Shown in pieces: positions 35,793-45,137 of a DNA stretch of 64,000 bases. Within the stretch, counting starts at the first letter, position 1, and each line of letters opens with the position of its first letter. Below the pieces are notes generated by a model. That model did not search any database, was not told where the DNA came from, and saw nothing but the letters and a program-made list of their open reading frames with translations. The position numbers and the translations under genes were made by a program. The stretch spans positions 1-64,000 of the forward strand of contig JAPKAI010000001.1 of the NCBI GenBank assembly GCA_028825335.1. The letters run 5' to 3'. This DNA is from Gammaproteobacteria bacterium. Lineage in GTDB: Bacteria > Pseudomonadota > Gammaproteobacteria > Pseudomonadales > Pseudohongiellaceae.

Positions 35793-37363
35793 GCTGCTTC
35801 TGATCTCACTCGTTGATCTAAATCTGCCAATGCATAATGCGCAGATTGAATAGCACTTTCCATCCAAGCAGAGTGCTGTGTGCTCTGGTCACCAATTAAA
35901 TAATGACGACCATTAACGGGTTGTCTCAGAGTTTCATACATTTGCTCTTCTTTTTCGGACCAACCACCCCTATTCCTAGCCCACCTGGGTGCACAGCCGA
36001 GCATATTATTCATTCGATGCCATGCAATGGTAATGGGTTTTTCAGCCATTTGACGATAGTTAGCATGAACTTTCTCACCATGTTTAAGCAAGTCTTCGAT
36101 CCGATCTTCTTGAGACATTTCAGTATAATTGGCGCCACCAAAATTGTAGGCAGCGAGCACTACACCTTTCTTTCCATGAATATTATGCGGTGGATACCAA
36201 ATTTGCTGGGTAGGAGCATTAACCCAAGTAATGCCACCGTAAATATTCTCTTTTTCCCAGAAACGTTCCTTGGCCTGAAAAGCGGCTTTGTAAGCTTTGC
36301 CGCGACGTATATAATTTAAAGCCTCAGAGTACTCATCAGGAAAGTTGTTAGGTATGCCGCTCATCAGATGGCTTGGGATACAGTTGAAACAATAATCAGC
36401 CTTTAGTACTTCAGTAACGCCGTTGTGCTCATAGGCAACTTCAACGCCATCCTCTCTTATCATGACTTCTGTAACCGGGCAGCGAAATTTAATTCGATCT
36501 CCAAGTCGATTAGCAAATGCATAAACAATGCGATCCATTCCGCCAACTGGCTGCATCAGTAATGGGCCACTGCCTGCTCCTTCATTAGTAGTGACCATCA
36601 CGTTGCGCGCTAATTGTGTCTTTAATAGGTCGCGTAATGCTATTACATCTTTTTTAGTGCCATGATCAAGAAATCCGCCTGAACCATAACCAGCCCTAAT
36701 CGAGCCTTTGTATAACATGTCCTCATTGAGGTCGCCAAAACTACGCAGCATCCCTAGCAATGTCTCTGATTCTGATTTAGTAAGAGAGGAATCTAGCTGT
36801 GAATCTCCAAAGGATTTAGTGAGCATTTCTGAAATGAATCCCTGCATACTTGATGAATAGTCAGTATTACGAACTGGCTTGCCACCATTTAGCGCATCAT
36901 CTTGGATCCAGGCTGTCTTGCTTTCGTTTACAAATACTTGCAGTTCAACTTCCAGCTCTTTGCAGTATTTCAGCACACTACTGTGAATGCTTGGGATGCG
37001 CGCAGCACCGGCATTAAAGTACAAGTGAGGATCGTTATCCCACTCACAGCGCTGATAATTTCCGATTTCGTCGATGACTGTGCCAGAGCGCACCGTGAAC
37101 ATTCGTCCACCTGGGCGGTGAGAGGCTTCAAGTAGGGTGCAGTCGTATCCGGCTTTAGTTAGTTCCCACGCGGTTGTCAGTGCAGATATACCGGTGCCAA
37201 GTATGGCTACTTTTTTGCCAGCACTGGGCTGCAGCGATATCTCTGCAGCTCTGCTACTGCTGGGCATAAATCCGAGCGCTGTTCCGGCCTGGATTACAGC
37301 AGATGTGCCTCCATAGGCGCCCAGTAAGTTAAGGAATTCTCGCCTGGATACTGCGTTAGTCAT
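35789..37363 (-). CDS. Tat-exported flavin amine oxidase
   Basis: A FAD-dependent amine oxidoreductase of the monoamine oxidase/L-amino acid oxidase fold. KVAILGTGISALTTAWELTKAG is the Rossmann motif, ending at LLEASHRPGGRM with the ribose Glu and GGR. The C-terminal FAD segment YLIGDQSTQHSAWMESAIQSAHYA is intact. The N-terminus VSRREFLNLLGAYGG is a twin-arginine signal, so it is exported folded with cofactor. Substrate is unknown. Coupling to a cytochrome c4 gene suggests it works as a periplasmic dehydrogenase instead of an oxygen-using oxidase. About 490 bases of AT-rich DNA lie upstream. Confidence 0.9.
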   Translation of the reverse strand: MTNAVSRREFLNLLGAYGGTSAVIQAGTALGFMPSSSRAAEISLQPSAGKKVAILGTGISALTTAWELTKAGYDCTLLEASHRPGGRMFTVRSGTVIDEIGNYQRCEWDNDPHLYFNAGAARIPSIHSSVLKYCKELEVELQVFVNESKTAWIQDDALNGGKPVRNTDYSSSMQGFISEMLTKSFGDSQLDSSLTKSESETLLGMLRSFGDLNEDMLYKGSIRAGYGSGGFLDHGTKKDVIALRDLLKTQLARNVMVTTNEGAGSGPLLMQPVGGMDRIVYAFANRLGDRIKFRCPVTEVMIREDGVEVAYEHNGVTEVLKADYCFNCIPSHLMSGIPNNFPDEYSEALNYIRRGKAYKAAFQAKERFWEKENIYGGITWVNAPTQQIWYPPHNIHGKKGVVLAAYNFGGANYTEMSQEDRIEDLLKHGEKVHANYRQMAEKPITIAWHRMNNMLGCAPRWARNRGGWSEKEEQMYETLRQPVNGRHYLIGDQSTQHSAWMESAIQSAHYALADLDQRVRSEAA

Positions 37364-37855
37364 TGCACTGCACCTAATTTTTGAGTGAGGCCCTAATTCT
37401 ACAGCTAGGAGGGTTATAGATAAAACTGAAAATATTTAAACTTTTATCAATGAATATTGCTGGATTAAAGTGACGGGTAGTTTTGTTAGAGGGTATTTTG
37501 TCTAAGAGTATCTTAATAGGAACCATTTCTTTTTACATCGCGTGAAAACTAGTGCGGCTGAAGATGTTAGTAATCTAATAAGCTAAGATAATGTTTGCTT
37601 ATACCTCCAGGATGATCAAATTTTCTAAGCTGTCATTAATCATATATCCGTCAGGCTATTCATAGAAGGGAATAAAGAGATAAGAGCACTCCAAGTAAAT
37701 TTGCATATCTTATAACTATGAATAATATTCAATCTCTGTTTATAAATCAAATATTAACTTTTGCTACCTATTTTGGAAAACGTTAGAGCCATAATATCTG
37801 ACAAAGAAAGCATAGGCCCTAAACCGAGTGGTTTTCCTCCTTTCTATACTCTTGT
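37364..37855. other. AT-rich intergenic region
   Basis: About 490 bases with no gene that I can support, visibly richer in A and T than the flanking coding DNA. It separates the amine oxidase operon from the end of the AST operon and must contain the promoter of the former on the minus strand. A short AAACC-GAGT-GGTTT hairpin near 37821-37834 is the only repeat noticed. Confidence 0.6.
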
Positions 37856-39190
37856 CTATTGAAATTCATAGATAGCGCCTAGGCAGAGTAGTTGGCTGAG
37901 TTCATCTAAAGCAGTTCGGGACTCTAGTAGCAAGTTAGGGTCAAGAAGATCTTTTATATGTAATGATTCTCTATAGTGCCTTTCTATCCAATGTTTCAAA
38001 TCTTTATATAAGGCCTCATCTAAGAACACTTGCGCCTTGGTTTCTTCTATTTGTTTTTGAGTCATCACAACCCGAAAGCGTAAACACGCGGGACCGCCAC
38101 CATTATTCATGCTTTCTCGAAGATCCAAATACTGCACAGCATTAATAGGAGAGTGATCACTTTCCAATTCATCGAGATAGCATTTGACCGCGCGGTTTTC
38201 TGCACACTCTATTGGCACAATCAGATTGTAATTGGCCTGATCAGGCAATAATAATAGCTGTGAATTAAATAAATAAGACGCTACCGCATCTTTTAAGGAA
38301 ACTTTGTCAACTGACACTTCGATATAGATGATTTTATCGTCACCAAAGGAGGAGTCTAATTCTCTGCGTAGTAGAAGAGGGTCAGCGAAGGCAAGCTGAT
38401 GGCAGAACAACAGATTTTTATTTGCGACTGCAATGACGTCATTGTGAAAAACTCCAGCATCGATAGCCCTAGGATGTTGTTGAGCGAATACAGTTTTCCC
38501 GGCGCGTAAACCGTGACTGCGAGCTATGGCCTCTGAAGCTTGCCGTGTTTGTCTTGCTGGAAATATTTTAGGTCCAGACGCGATGTCAGTTTGACAAACT
38601 CCGTAAACGAATAATTCTACACCCTGATCGCCATAAGAGCTGCACAGGCGGCTGTGGTTGGCGGCGCCTTCATCAGAATAAGTTTGTCCAGAAGGCAACG
38701 CTGGATGGTGATGGTATTCATCGCCGCGAAAAATGGATTTCAATATTGTTGATGTGGTGTCGGTTTCGATTGAGCGGTGAAACATGGAATTCAAATTTGC
38801 TGGAGTAAAGTGTGTTCTACCATCCTCTGTGTCGGCAAACGGTGAGACTGTCGCTGAATTAGCTGCCCACATCGAAGAAGAAGAACAGACAGACGCTAGG
38901 ATTTTTGGGGCTTTTTTTGCTGCATGTGCGATTATATCAATGTCAGTTTTGCCAGTAAATCCAAGCTTGCGCAGGCTTGGTACATGAGGCCTGTCATGGG
39001 GCGGCAGCACTGCCTGCTTCATACCTTGTCGGGACAAGCTGATCATCTTTTCTAAGCCTTGAAGAGCGGCTTGTTTAGGCGATGATGTCTGGCCACCATG
39101 ACTCGACGAGGCACGGTTACCAAAAGATAGGCCAGCATGGTTATGGCTAGGGCCAACTAGGCCATCAAAATTCACTTCAAATGTTTTCAT
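37856..39190 (-). CDS. astB: N-succinylarginine dihydrolase
   Basis: The second enzyme of the arginine succinyltransferase pathway; it hydrolyses N2-succinylarginine to succinylornithine, CO2 and ammonia. The opening VNFDGLVGPSHNHAGLSFGN and the following SPKQAALQGLEKM, QAVLPPHDRPHVPSLRKLGF are diagnostic of AstB. FHNDVIAVAN and the late NNGGGPACLRFRV carry guanidine-modifying enzyme active-site residues (the Cys of GGGPACLR). At 444 residues the length is normal. It is the last gene of the AST cluster, 44 bases after astD. Confidence 0.97.
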   Translation of the reverse strand: MKTFEVNFDGLVGPSHNHAGLSFGNRASSSHGGQTSSPKQAALQGLEKMISLSRQGMKQAVLPPHDRPHVPSLRKLGFTGKTDIDIIAHAAKKAPKILASVCSSSSMWAANSATVSPFADTEDGRTHFTPANLNSMFHRSIETDTTSTILKSIFRGDEYHHHPALPSGQTYSDEGAANHSRLCSSYGDQGVELFVYGVCQTDIASGPKIFPARQTRQASEAIARSHGLRAGKTVFAQQHPRAIDAGVFHNDVIAVANKNLLFCHQLAFADPLLLRRELDSSFGDDKIIYIEVSVDKVSLKDAVASYLFNSQLLLLPDQANYNLIVPIECAENRAVKCYLDELESDHSPINAVQYLDLRESMNNGGGPACLRFRVVMTQKQIEETKAQVFLDEALYKDLKHWIERHYRESLHIKDLLDPNLLLESRTALDELSQLLCLGAIYEFQ

Positions 39191-39234
39191 TTTGGGAATC
39201 CAGTTAGGGGGTCGGCCTAAACATTAAGCCAATA

Positions 39235-40713
39235 CTAGATATTAAGACCCGGTGACTGTTGTGCAGGAAGCTCAACTTCGCTGCTGGCCATACTAGCGAT
39301 AGGATAGGCACTGTAGTCGGCGGCGTAAAATGCTCCTGGTCGAAAATTACCGCTGGCCCCCACACCACCAAATGGAGCGGCACCACTCGCGCCAGTGATA
39401 GGCCTATTCCAATTCACGATACCGGCCCGAATTCTCTTATAAAAGTTATCCCAATCGTTCTTATCATCACTTAGCAAACCTGCGGAGAGGCCGTAACGGG
39501 TATTGTTGGCAACCTCGATTGCTTCATCTAGGTTGTTGACCCAAATCACTTGTAGCAGCGGCCCAAAACATTCTTCGTCGTCAATTTTATCAACATCAGT
39601 TACATCGATAATGCCTGGCTGAATAAATGGTTTGGTTGGGTCCAGTCGCTGCGGAGCCAAGACCTCACTCCCGCCTAGGCTCATCGCTCTTGCGGCCACT
39701 TGCATGACATTTTCTGCTGCTGCATTGCTGACTACTGGCCCAATAAAGCAATCGTCGGAAACTCCTACCTTGATATTTTTAGTGGCGTCTTTTAACAAGG
39801 TCAATATTTCCTCATTTTGGACACTTCTGAGGAGAATCAACCGGCGCGCACAAGTGCAGCGTTGGCCAGCAGAGATAAAGGCCGATTGGATAATATTATA
39901 GACGGCTGCTTTAGTATTTTTAACTTTCGTAACAACTAAAGGGTTGTTACCACCCATTTCCAAGGCAATCATTTTCTCAGTTTTTCCACCAAACTGCTTG
40001 TGAATCGCGGTTCCTGTTTTCGAGCTGCCAGTAAACAATACGCCATCGATACCCTCATTAGCGGTGAGTAATTTGCCAGTATTGCGCCCCCCTTGAAGCA
40101 AATTTAACACGCCAGCAGGAAGGCCAGCTTCGACCCAACACTTAATCATCAGCTCACCTACAAGTGGCGTTAGTTCAGAAGGTTTGAAAACAAGGGTGTT
40201 CCCAGCCAGTAACGCCGGAATAATATGACCGTTGGGTAGGTGTGCCGGGAAATTGTAAGGACCGAGTACTGCGAATACGCCAATCGCCCGATGGTTTAGA
40301 GAAATGCGTGTACCTGCATTGTCAGATAATTCACTGCCAGTGCGTTGCTGATAGGCTTTTTCTGAAATAGCAGCCTTACCAATCATAGCAGTTACCTCAG
40401 TTTTACTTTCCCAGTGGGGCTTACCTGTTTCTAGATGAATAGCTTCCCCTAGCTTTTCTTGCTGTTCTTTTACAGTTTTTATAAAGGTAGCTATGTATTC
40501 GCTGCGTTGTTGATAGCCTAGAGAGCTCCAACTTGGAAATGCAGCCGCGGCTGCAGTTACCGCTTGATCGACCTCTATTTGCTCTGCGCTATTGCCCCGC
40601 CACAACGGTACACCGGTCGCTGGATTTTCAGAAAAAAAATAGTCGCCCTTCGAAGTTAGCCATTGGCCGTCAATATAGTGTCCTTGCTCTAGCTTTGGTG
40701 CGATATTGTTCAT
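39235..40713 (-). CDS. astD: Succinylglutamate semialdehyde dehydrogenase
   Basis: An NAD-dependent aldehyde dehydrogenase. ENPATGVPLWRGN, the cofactor segment LVFKPSELTPLVGE, the general base in ALEMGGNNPLVV and the nucleophilic Cys in SAGQRCTCARRL are all present and match AstD. It oxidises N-succinylglutamate 5-semialdehyde to succinylglutamate, step four of the pathway. The gene lies between astA (90 bases upstream) and astB in the same orientation. Length 492 is typical. Confidence 0.96.
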   Translation of the reverse strand: MNNIAPKLEQGHYIDGQWLTSKGDYFFSENPATGVPLWRGNSAEQIEVDQAVTAAAAAFPSWSSLGYQQRSEYIATFIKTVKEQQEKLGEAIHLETGKPHWESKTEVTAMIGKAAISEKAYQQRTGSELSDNAGTRISLNHRAIGVFAVLGPYNFPAHLPNGHIIPALLAGNTLVFKPSELTPLVGELMIKCWVEAGLPAGVLNLLQGGRNTGKLLTANEGIDGVLFTGSSKTGTAIHKQFGGKTEKMIALEMGGNNPLVVTKVKNTKAAVYNIIQSAFISAGQRCTCARRLILLRSVQNEEILTLLKDATKNIKVGVSDDCFIGPVVSNAAAENVMQVAARAMSLGGSEVLAPQRLDPTKPFIQPGIIDVTDVDKIDDEECFGPLLQVIWVNNLDEAIEVANNTRYGLSAGLLSDDKNDWDNFYKRIRAGIVNWNRPITGASGAAPFGGVGASGNFRPGAFYAADYSAYPIASMASSEVELPAQQSPGLNI

Positions 40714-40803
40714 TTATCTACTCAATTGGTCTCAGGCTGTTACTTGGAATTGTTTAGTGCGTGCAGATCTAGCGTTTGACAGGGCCGGGTACTTAATGGC
40801 TTT

Positions 40804-41835
40804 TTAGTGGCGCATCTGTAGCATTTGTACTTCTGAACCTATATCTACATTTAGCATTTTCGCGTCATGAGCAGTAATAGTTATTTCTTCTGCTATAGAA
40901 TTTTTAATGCATGATGTGATAAGCCGGTACTCCGAAAGATTGCGGTTGCTAACTATGCATAAGGGTGATTCATTACTGTCGCTGACGGAGCTTTTGATCG
41001 ATTTAATACGAGCTGTGGTCATGTTCTGTATAGAGTGAATTTTACTGCGATCACATTCAATAATTGGGCCAGCATCGAATATGTCAACGGCACCCTTATA
41101 GTTAAAGCCTTCTTTTTCTAACAAGCGTTGCGCAGGAGCCGCATCTCGATGTGCGCGCCCGATAACTTCGATTGCCTCTTGGGGAAGAAGCTCTAAATAC
41201 ACAGGAAAACGAGGCATTAAATCTGATATAAATTGTGAGCCATTTACAGAGCTAATAAAATCAGCTTTGTGAAATGGTAATTTGAAAAATTTTTGTCCTA
41301 GATGATCCCAGAAAGGTGAGTCTTCGTTCTCGTCCAGCCAGCCCCTAATTTCTGCGAAAACGACATCATCGAAGCGTTCTGGGAAATCATTCATAAATGC
41401 AAAGCGGCAACGAGACAGGAATTGTCCTGCTCCATTACGGCGATATTTGGGCATCAAGAAGAGGGAGTTTAATTCTGTAGCCCCAGTATAATCATTAACA
41501 AGGTTTAACAAATTACTGCTGCGCTTAATGTTTATATCAGGAGATGTTTTGACTTCTTTCGATATTTTATAGTTATAGAATGGTCGTGTATTGCCCACTC
41601 CCGAAATCATTCCTGCTGTACCAACTATTGTATTATTGGAGGGGTCCTCTAGGACTAGCAAGTAGACGGATTCTTGCTCTTCTTGAGGTTGCCTCGCGAT
41701 GCTATCGCTAACCAGTTGTAATTTTTTTTCCCAAGTCTCCGTATCGCAAGGCATTGATGTCATGCCAGGTGGGGCAATTGCAGATAGCTTTAACAGGGCT
41801 TCCAGATCATCAGGCTTTGCAGTTCGGATAATCAT
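40804..41835 (-). CDS. astA: Arginine N-succinyltransferase
   Basis: The first enzyme of the AST pathway; it transfers succinyl from succinyl-CoA to the alpha-amino group of arginine. The GNAT-like start IIRTAKPDDLEALLKLSAIAPPGMTSMP, the middle ELNSLFLMPKYRRNGAGQFLSRCRF acetyl-CoA-type loop, and the FDAGPIIEC segment are AstA features. Its ATG overlaps the stop of the M20 gene by four bases (ATGA). A single AstA is present, not the AruF/AruG pair of some pseudomonads. Confidence 0.95.
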   Translation of the reverse strand: MIIRTAKPDDLEALLKLSAIAPPGMTSMPCDTETWEKKLQLVSDSIARQPQEEQESVYLLVLEDPSNNTIVGTAGMISGVGNTRPFYNYKISKEVKTSPDINIKRSSNLLNLVNDYTGATELNSLFLMPKYRRNGAGQFLSRCRFAFMNDFPERFDDVVFAEIRGWLDENEDSPFWDHLGQKFFKLPFHKADFISSVNGSQFISDLMPRFPVYLELLPQEAIEVIGRAHRDAAPAQRLLEKEGFNYKGAVDIFDAGPIIECDRSKIHSIQNMTTARIKSIKSSVSDSNESPLCIVSNRNLSEYRLITSCIKNSIAEEITITAHDAKMLNVDIGSEVQMLQMRH

Positions 41836-43067
41836 GAGGCTTTTCGCAGGCTACGCAGTCCGATTATCTGATCACCATGGCTGGCTATTTTACTGAGTAG
41901 CTTGTAGCTCAGCTTGGATCGCTCCGTGAGACTGTTGATTAACATGTATTCTTGATCAGTGTGAATATTAGCCCCACAAACTCCTAAGGTGTCTACGTTG
42001 GGCAGTCCAGCAGCTGCTAGGTTGTTGCCATCGCAGCAGCCACCAGTGTCACGAAAACGTATTTCAGTATTCAATGAGCCGCCACACTCTCGAGTCCAGT
42101 CCATTAGTAACTGTGTGCCTGGGGAAATAGTTTTTGGCGGGCGTGTAAAACCACCGCTTAAGCAAAATCGAAAGTCATCTCTGGTATTCAGGACTTCAAC
42201 AATAACGCCGAGCTTATGTCCTATGCCCAGTAACTGTTCAGGTCGTGGACATCGGACATTAAATTGACAGACCGCCAGATCAGGCACTACGTTTAACGCG
42301 GTTCCACCGGTAATGCGAGCAACATTAATGGTGATATCTTGCTCTAGATTACTTAATGCGGATACTTGGTTGATAAACTCACTTAGCGCGACAATTGCAT
42401 TTCGGCCCTTGCTGAATTCTCTTCCAGCATGGGCCGATTTTCCATGAGCTACTAAGGTGAAGTTGCCCGAGCCTTTGCGCGCTCCAGCTAACGTGCCATC
42501 CGCCAGGGCGGGTTCGTAGATCATGCCAACATGGGCCTGCTTTGCTGCGGTTTCAAGCACACCTGAGGATCCTAGGGAGCCCGTTTCTTCATCAGAACTC
42601 AGTATAACCTTCCAGCCAATGGCATCACAGCCAGGGCTGGATTCGAAAGCTTCTAGTGCCGTTAACATGACTAAAATTCCGCCCTTCATATCTGCCACTC
42701 CAGGGCCTTTCAATATGCGGTCGTCAATTTTCTCAGGGCTTTGAAAACTGTGTTTCTCAGGGAAAACAGTGTCCATATGCCCGCATAGTAAAACTTGTAA
42801 TGGTGCTGTTCTGCGTTTGCTAAAACTAATAATCTTGCCATAGTGTTGTTCGGCGGTGATACCCAGGTGGTCGGTTCGTTCAACGCTTACGGAATCATCA
42901 ATTTTAATTTCATCTGCTAGAGGAGAAAATAATGAATGCAACGCATTCTGGGTATCATGCAATCCAGATAAATTTCCCGTCCCAGAATTTATGGCAGACA
43001 ATTGCATCAATGTGTCGAGTAAGAATTCGCTACGAGAATCAATCCATTTTAGGCGGTCAGCACTCAT
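41832..43067 (-). CDS. M20 family metallohydrolase, candidate AstE replacement
   Basis: A dizinc M20A-type hydrolase (glutamate carboxypeptidase CPG2-like). His97 and Asp99 in LLCGHMDTVFP, the bridging Asp126 in GPGVADMKGG, Glu160/Glu161 in SSDEETGS, and the late His in NIHTDQEYM are the expected metal and catalytic residues. The dimerisation domain has GKSAHAGREFSKGRNA. It lies inside the AST operon, 3 bases after astC and overlapping astA, where the last step (succinylglutamate to succinate and glutamate) has no canonical AstE. M20 enzymes cleave N-acylglutamates, so it is a good candidate for the desuccinylase; this is inference. Confidence 0.88.
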   Translation of the reverse strand: MSADRLKWIDSRSEFLLDTLMQLSAINSGTGNLSGLHDTQNALHSLFSPLADEIKIDDSVSVERTDHLGITAEQHYGKIISFSKRRTAPLQVLLCGHMDTVFPEKHSFQSPEKIDDRILKGPGVADMKGGILVMLTALEAFESSPGCDAIGWKVILSSDEETGSLGSSGVLETAAKQAHVGMIYEPALADGTLAGARKGSGNFTLVAHGKSAHAGREFSKGRNAIVALSEFINQVSALSNLEQDITINVARITGGTALNVVPDLAVCQFNVRCPRPEQLLGIGHKLGVIVEVLNTRDDFRFCLSGGFTRPPKTISPGTQLLMDWTRECGGSLNTEIRFRDTGGCCDGNNLAAAGLPNVDTLGVCGANIHTDQEYMLINSLTERSKLSYKLLSKIASHGDQIIGLRSLRKAS

Positions 43068-43070
43068 ATT

Positions 43071-44300
43071 TTAATTGGCCTCACTATTTTTTAGAACAGT
43101 TCTAATAATATCCAAAGCTCGTTCCAGTTCTATCTGACTAACATTCAAAGGAGGTAATAGGCGAATCATATTGTCACCAGATTTACCAACTAGTAGGCCA
43201 TGCTCTCTTAACTTCAGCAACAATTTTGTATTCTCTCCGACGCACTTCAGCCCCAGCATAAGGCCAAGCCCATGAACGGAGGAAATAGATTGAGGATATT
43301 TTTTGGTGAGTGCTTCTAATTCAGTGACGAGAAATTTAGCCTTATTATTAACGTCTTTGAGTAAGCTTGGCTCCAGAACAAGATCAAGCACAGCATCAGC
43401 TACAGCCATAGCTAGCTGATTGCCTCCAAAGGTGCTCCCATGACTACCTAATTGCATAGTGGAAGAAACCGCTTCGCTTGCGAGGCAAGCGCCAACAGGA
43501 AATCCACCACCAAGACCTTTAGCTATAGCCATAACATCGGGTTCTAACGAATAATTCTCGTGGGCAAATAACTTGCCACTTCGGCCTATTCCACATTGCA
43601 CTTCGTCAAACATTAGCAGTAAACCGTGATCGTCACACAGCTCTCGCAATGCTTTCAAGAATTCTTTGGAGGCAGGCCGTATACCACCCTCACCTTGCAC
43701 TGGCTCAATAATGATTCCAGCAGTATTTTCGTCGATGCAGCTTTTAACCGACTCAATGTCGTCCCATTGGGCTTGATCGAAACCATAATCGCCGTGCACA
43801 AAATTTTTCATATGTGCTGGATTTCCGGCAGCGGCTAATGATGCCATGGTGCGGCCATGGAAGCTGGCTTCAAAACCGATTATGCGATACCGCTCCGGAT
43901 GTTTATTGACAGCCTGGTAAGCCCGTATAGATTTTAATCCTGCCTCTACCGCTTCGGTGCCGGAATTGGCAAAATAGACTCCGTCTGCGAAACTCGACTC
44001 GACAAGTCGCTGAGCCAATCGTTCTGCGGCAGGAATTCTGAAGACATTAGATGTGTGCCAAAGTTTTGTAGCTTGTTCAGTTAGAGCATTTACCAGGTGG
44101 GGATGAGCATGACCAAAGCTCGTAACTGCAATGCCGGATAGAAAATCTAAATAAGACGTGCCGTCTTCGCTGAATAATTCACTCCCAATGCCGTGTGTGA
44201 AAACAAGCTCTGCGGGTGGTTTATAGTTGGGCCATAGAGCCGCTCTGGGATTGCTCCCTGCTTCTGTGCCTGGGGCTGTGTTTTTGGCCTGAGGGGTCAT
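43071..44300 (-). CDS. astC: Succinylornithine transaminase / acetylornithine aminotransferase
   Basis: A class III PLP aminotransferase. FLSGIAVTSFGHAHPHLV, YFANSGTEAVEAGLKS, FHGRTM, the LMFDEVQCGIGRSG segment with the PLP Asp, and AIAKGLGGGFPVGA with the Schiff-base Lys are all present. In this operon the expected reaction is succinylornithine plus 2-oxoglutarate to succinylglutamate semialdehyde. ArgD in biosynthesis is nearly identical in motif, and many bacteria use one enzyme for both. It is the first gene of the minus-strand AST operon, with a divergent Lrp/AsnC gene 199 bases away. Confidence 0.93.
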   Translation of the reverse strand: MTPQAKNTAPGTEAGSNPRAALWPNYKPPAELVFTHGIGSELFSEDGTSYLDFLSGIAVTSFGHAHPHLVNALTEQATKLWHTSNVFRIPAAERLAQRLVESSFADGVYFANSGTEAVEAGLKSIRAYQAVNKHPERYRIIGFEASFHGRTMASLAAAGNPAHMKNFVHGDYGFDQAQWDDIESVKSCIDENTAGIIIEPVQGEGGIRPASKEFLKALRELCDDHGLLLMFDEVQCGIGRSGKLFAHENYSLEPDVMAIAKGLGGGFPVGACLASEAVSSTMQLGSHGSTFGGNQLAMAVADAVLDLVLEPSLLKDVNNKAKFLVTELEALTKKYPQSISSVHGLGLMLGLKCVGENTKLLLKLREHGLLVGKSGDNMIRLLPPLNVSQIELERALDIIRTVLKNSEAN

Positions 44301-44499
44301 AGCTATCTCCGACGAATAATATTTAACCTTATGCTACCCTTTGTTCTTCCGAATGAGGCTTCTATCTTTTTAACTCTGATAAATATGATATTTTTAAAAG
44401 ATGGTTTTCCGCAGATAATTCGGTATAGAATCGAGAGTCAGACGCATTAGAACGAAATTCATGCTCAATAGTACTGAAAAAATGAAGAAATAATTGCTT

Positions 44500-44985
44500 A
44501 TGGTCGAATCTCAGCTCGATAAGACAGACCTGAAAATCCTTCAAAATTTGCAGGATCAAGGTCGCATAACAAATCAGGATTTGGCGAATTTGATCCATCT
44601 GTCCCCCAGCTCCTGCCTGCAAAGGGTTCGGCGCCTGGAGAAAGTAGGTGTGATTACATCCTACTCAGCCAATCTGGAATTAGGCTCAATAGCCAGGCAA
44701 ATTATGTGTATTGCTACGGTGTCCTTGAGAAACCACACCCAAAAAGAATTTGAACAATACGAAGAATTGATCGCGACAATTCCGGAAGTGGTGGAATGTT
44801 TTACTGTGAGTGGCGAGTCGGATTTTTTCGTACGTGTGATTTGCCCTGACATGAAACGTTATCTGGAAATTAACGGCGAGCTGTTAAGCGCTAACTCCTC
44901 CCGGGTCAATATTAATACCTTTGTGGTAATGAAAGAAAACAAGCGTTTTCATGGCGTGAATCTTAAGACCTTAGTCGAAGGCTAA
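44500..44985 (+). CDS. Lrp/AsnC family transcriptional regulator
   Basis: A 161-residue regulator with an N-terminal winged helix-turn-helix (LDKTDLKILQNLQDQGRITNQDLANLIHLSPSSCLQRVRRLEKVG, given by its key parts: KILQ, TNQDLA, SPSSCLQRVRRLE) and a C-terminal RAM ligand domain (VVECFTVSGESDFFVRVIC). Such proteins respond to amino acids. It is divergent from astC across a 199-base gap, so it probably controls the AST operon in response to arginine or a pathway intermediate (inference). A TTG at 44494 is an alternative start; ATG 44500 is preferred. Confidence 0.93.
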   Translation: MVESQLDKTDLKILQNLQDQGRITNQDLANLIHLSPSSCLQRVRRLEKVGVITSYSANLELGSIARQIMCIATVSLRNHTQKEFEQYEELIATIPEVVECFTVSGESDFFVRVICPDMKRYLEINGELLSANSSRVNINTFVVMKENKRFHGVNLKTLVEG

Positions 44986-45137
44986 GCAACCCTTCCACAC
45001 CCCTGTTGCTGTATCGAAGAGGGAATGAAGTGAGTTTTCCTACTTTATCTCCAGAGTTAAGTGCTAGAACCATCCTTGAGCTGTTAGCTCGTTGAGCAAC
45101 AATATAGAGTATCGTTACTCCAGAGCGCACCACAAAC

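Noticed and set aside
44985..45010. AGCAAC/GTTGCT inverted repeat after the Lrp gene
   Set aside because: Six pairs with a 14-base loop and no T-run; too weak to call a terminator.
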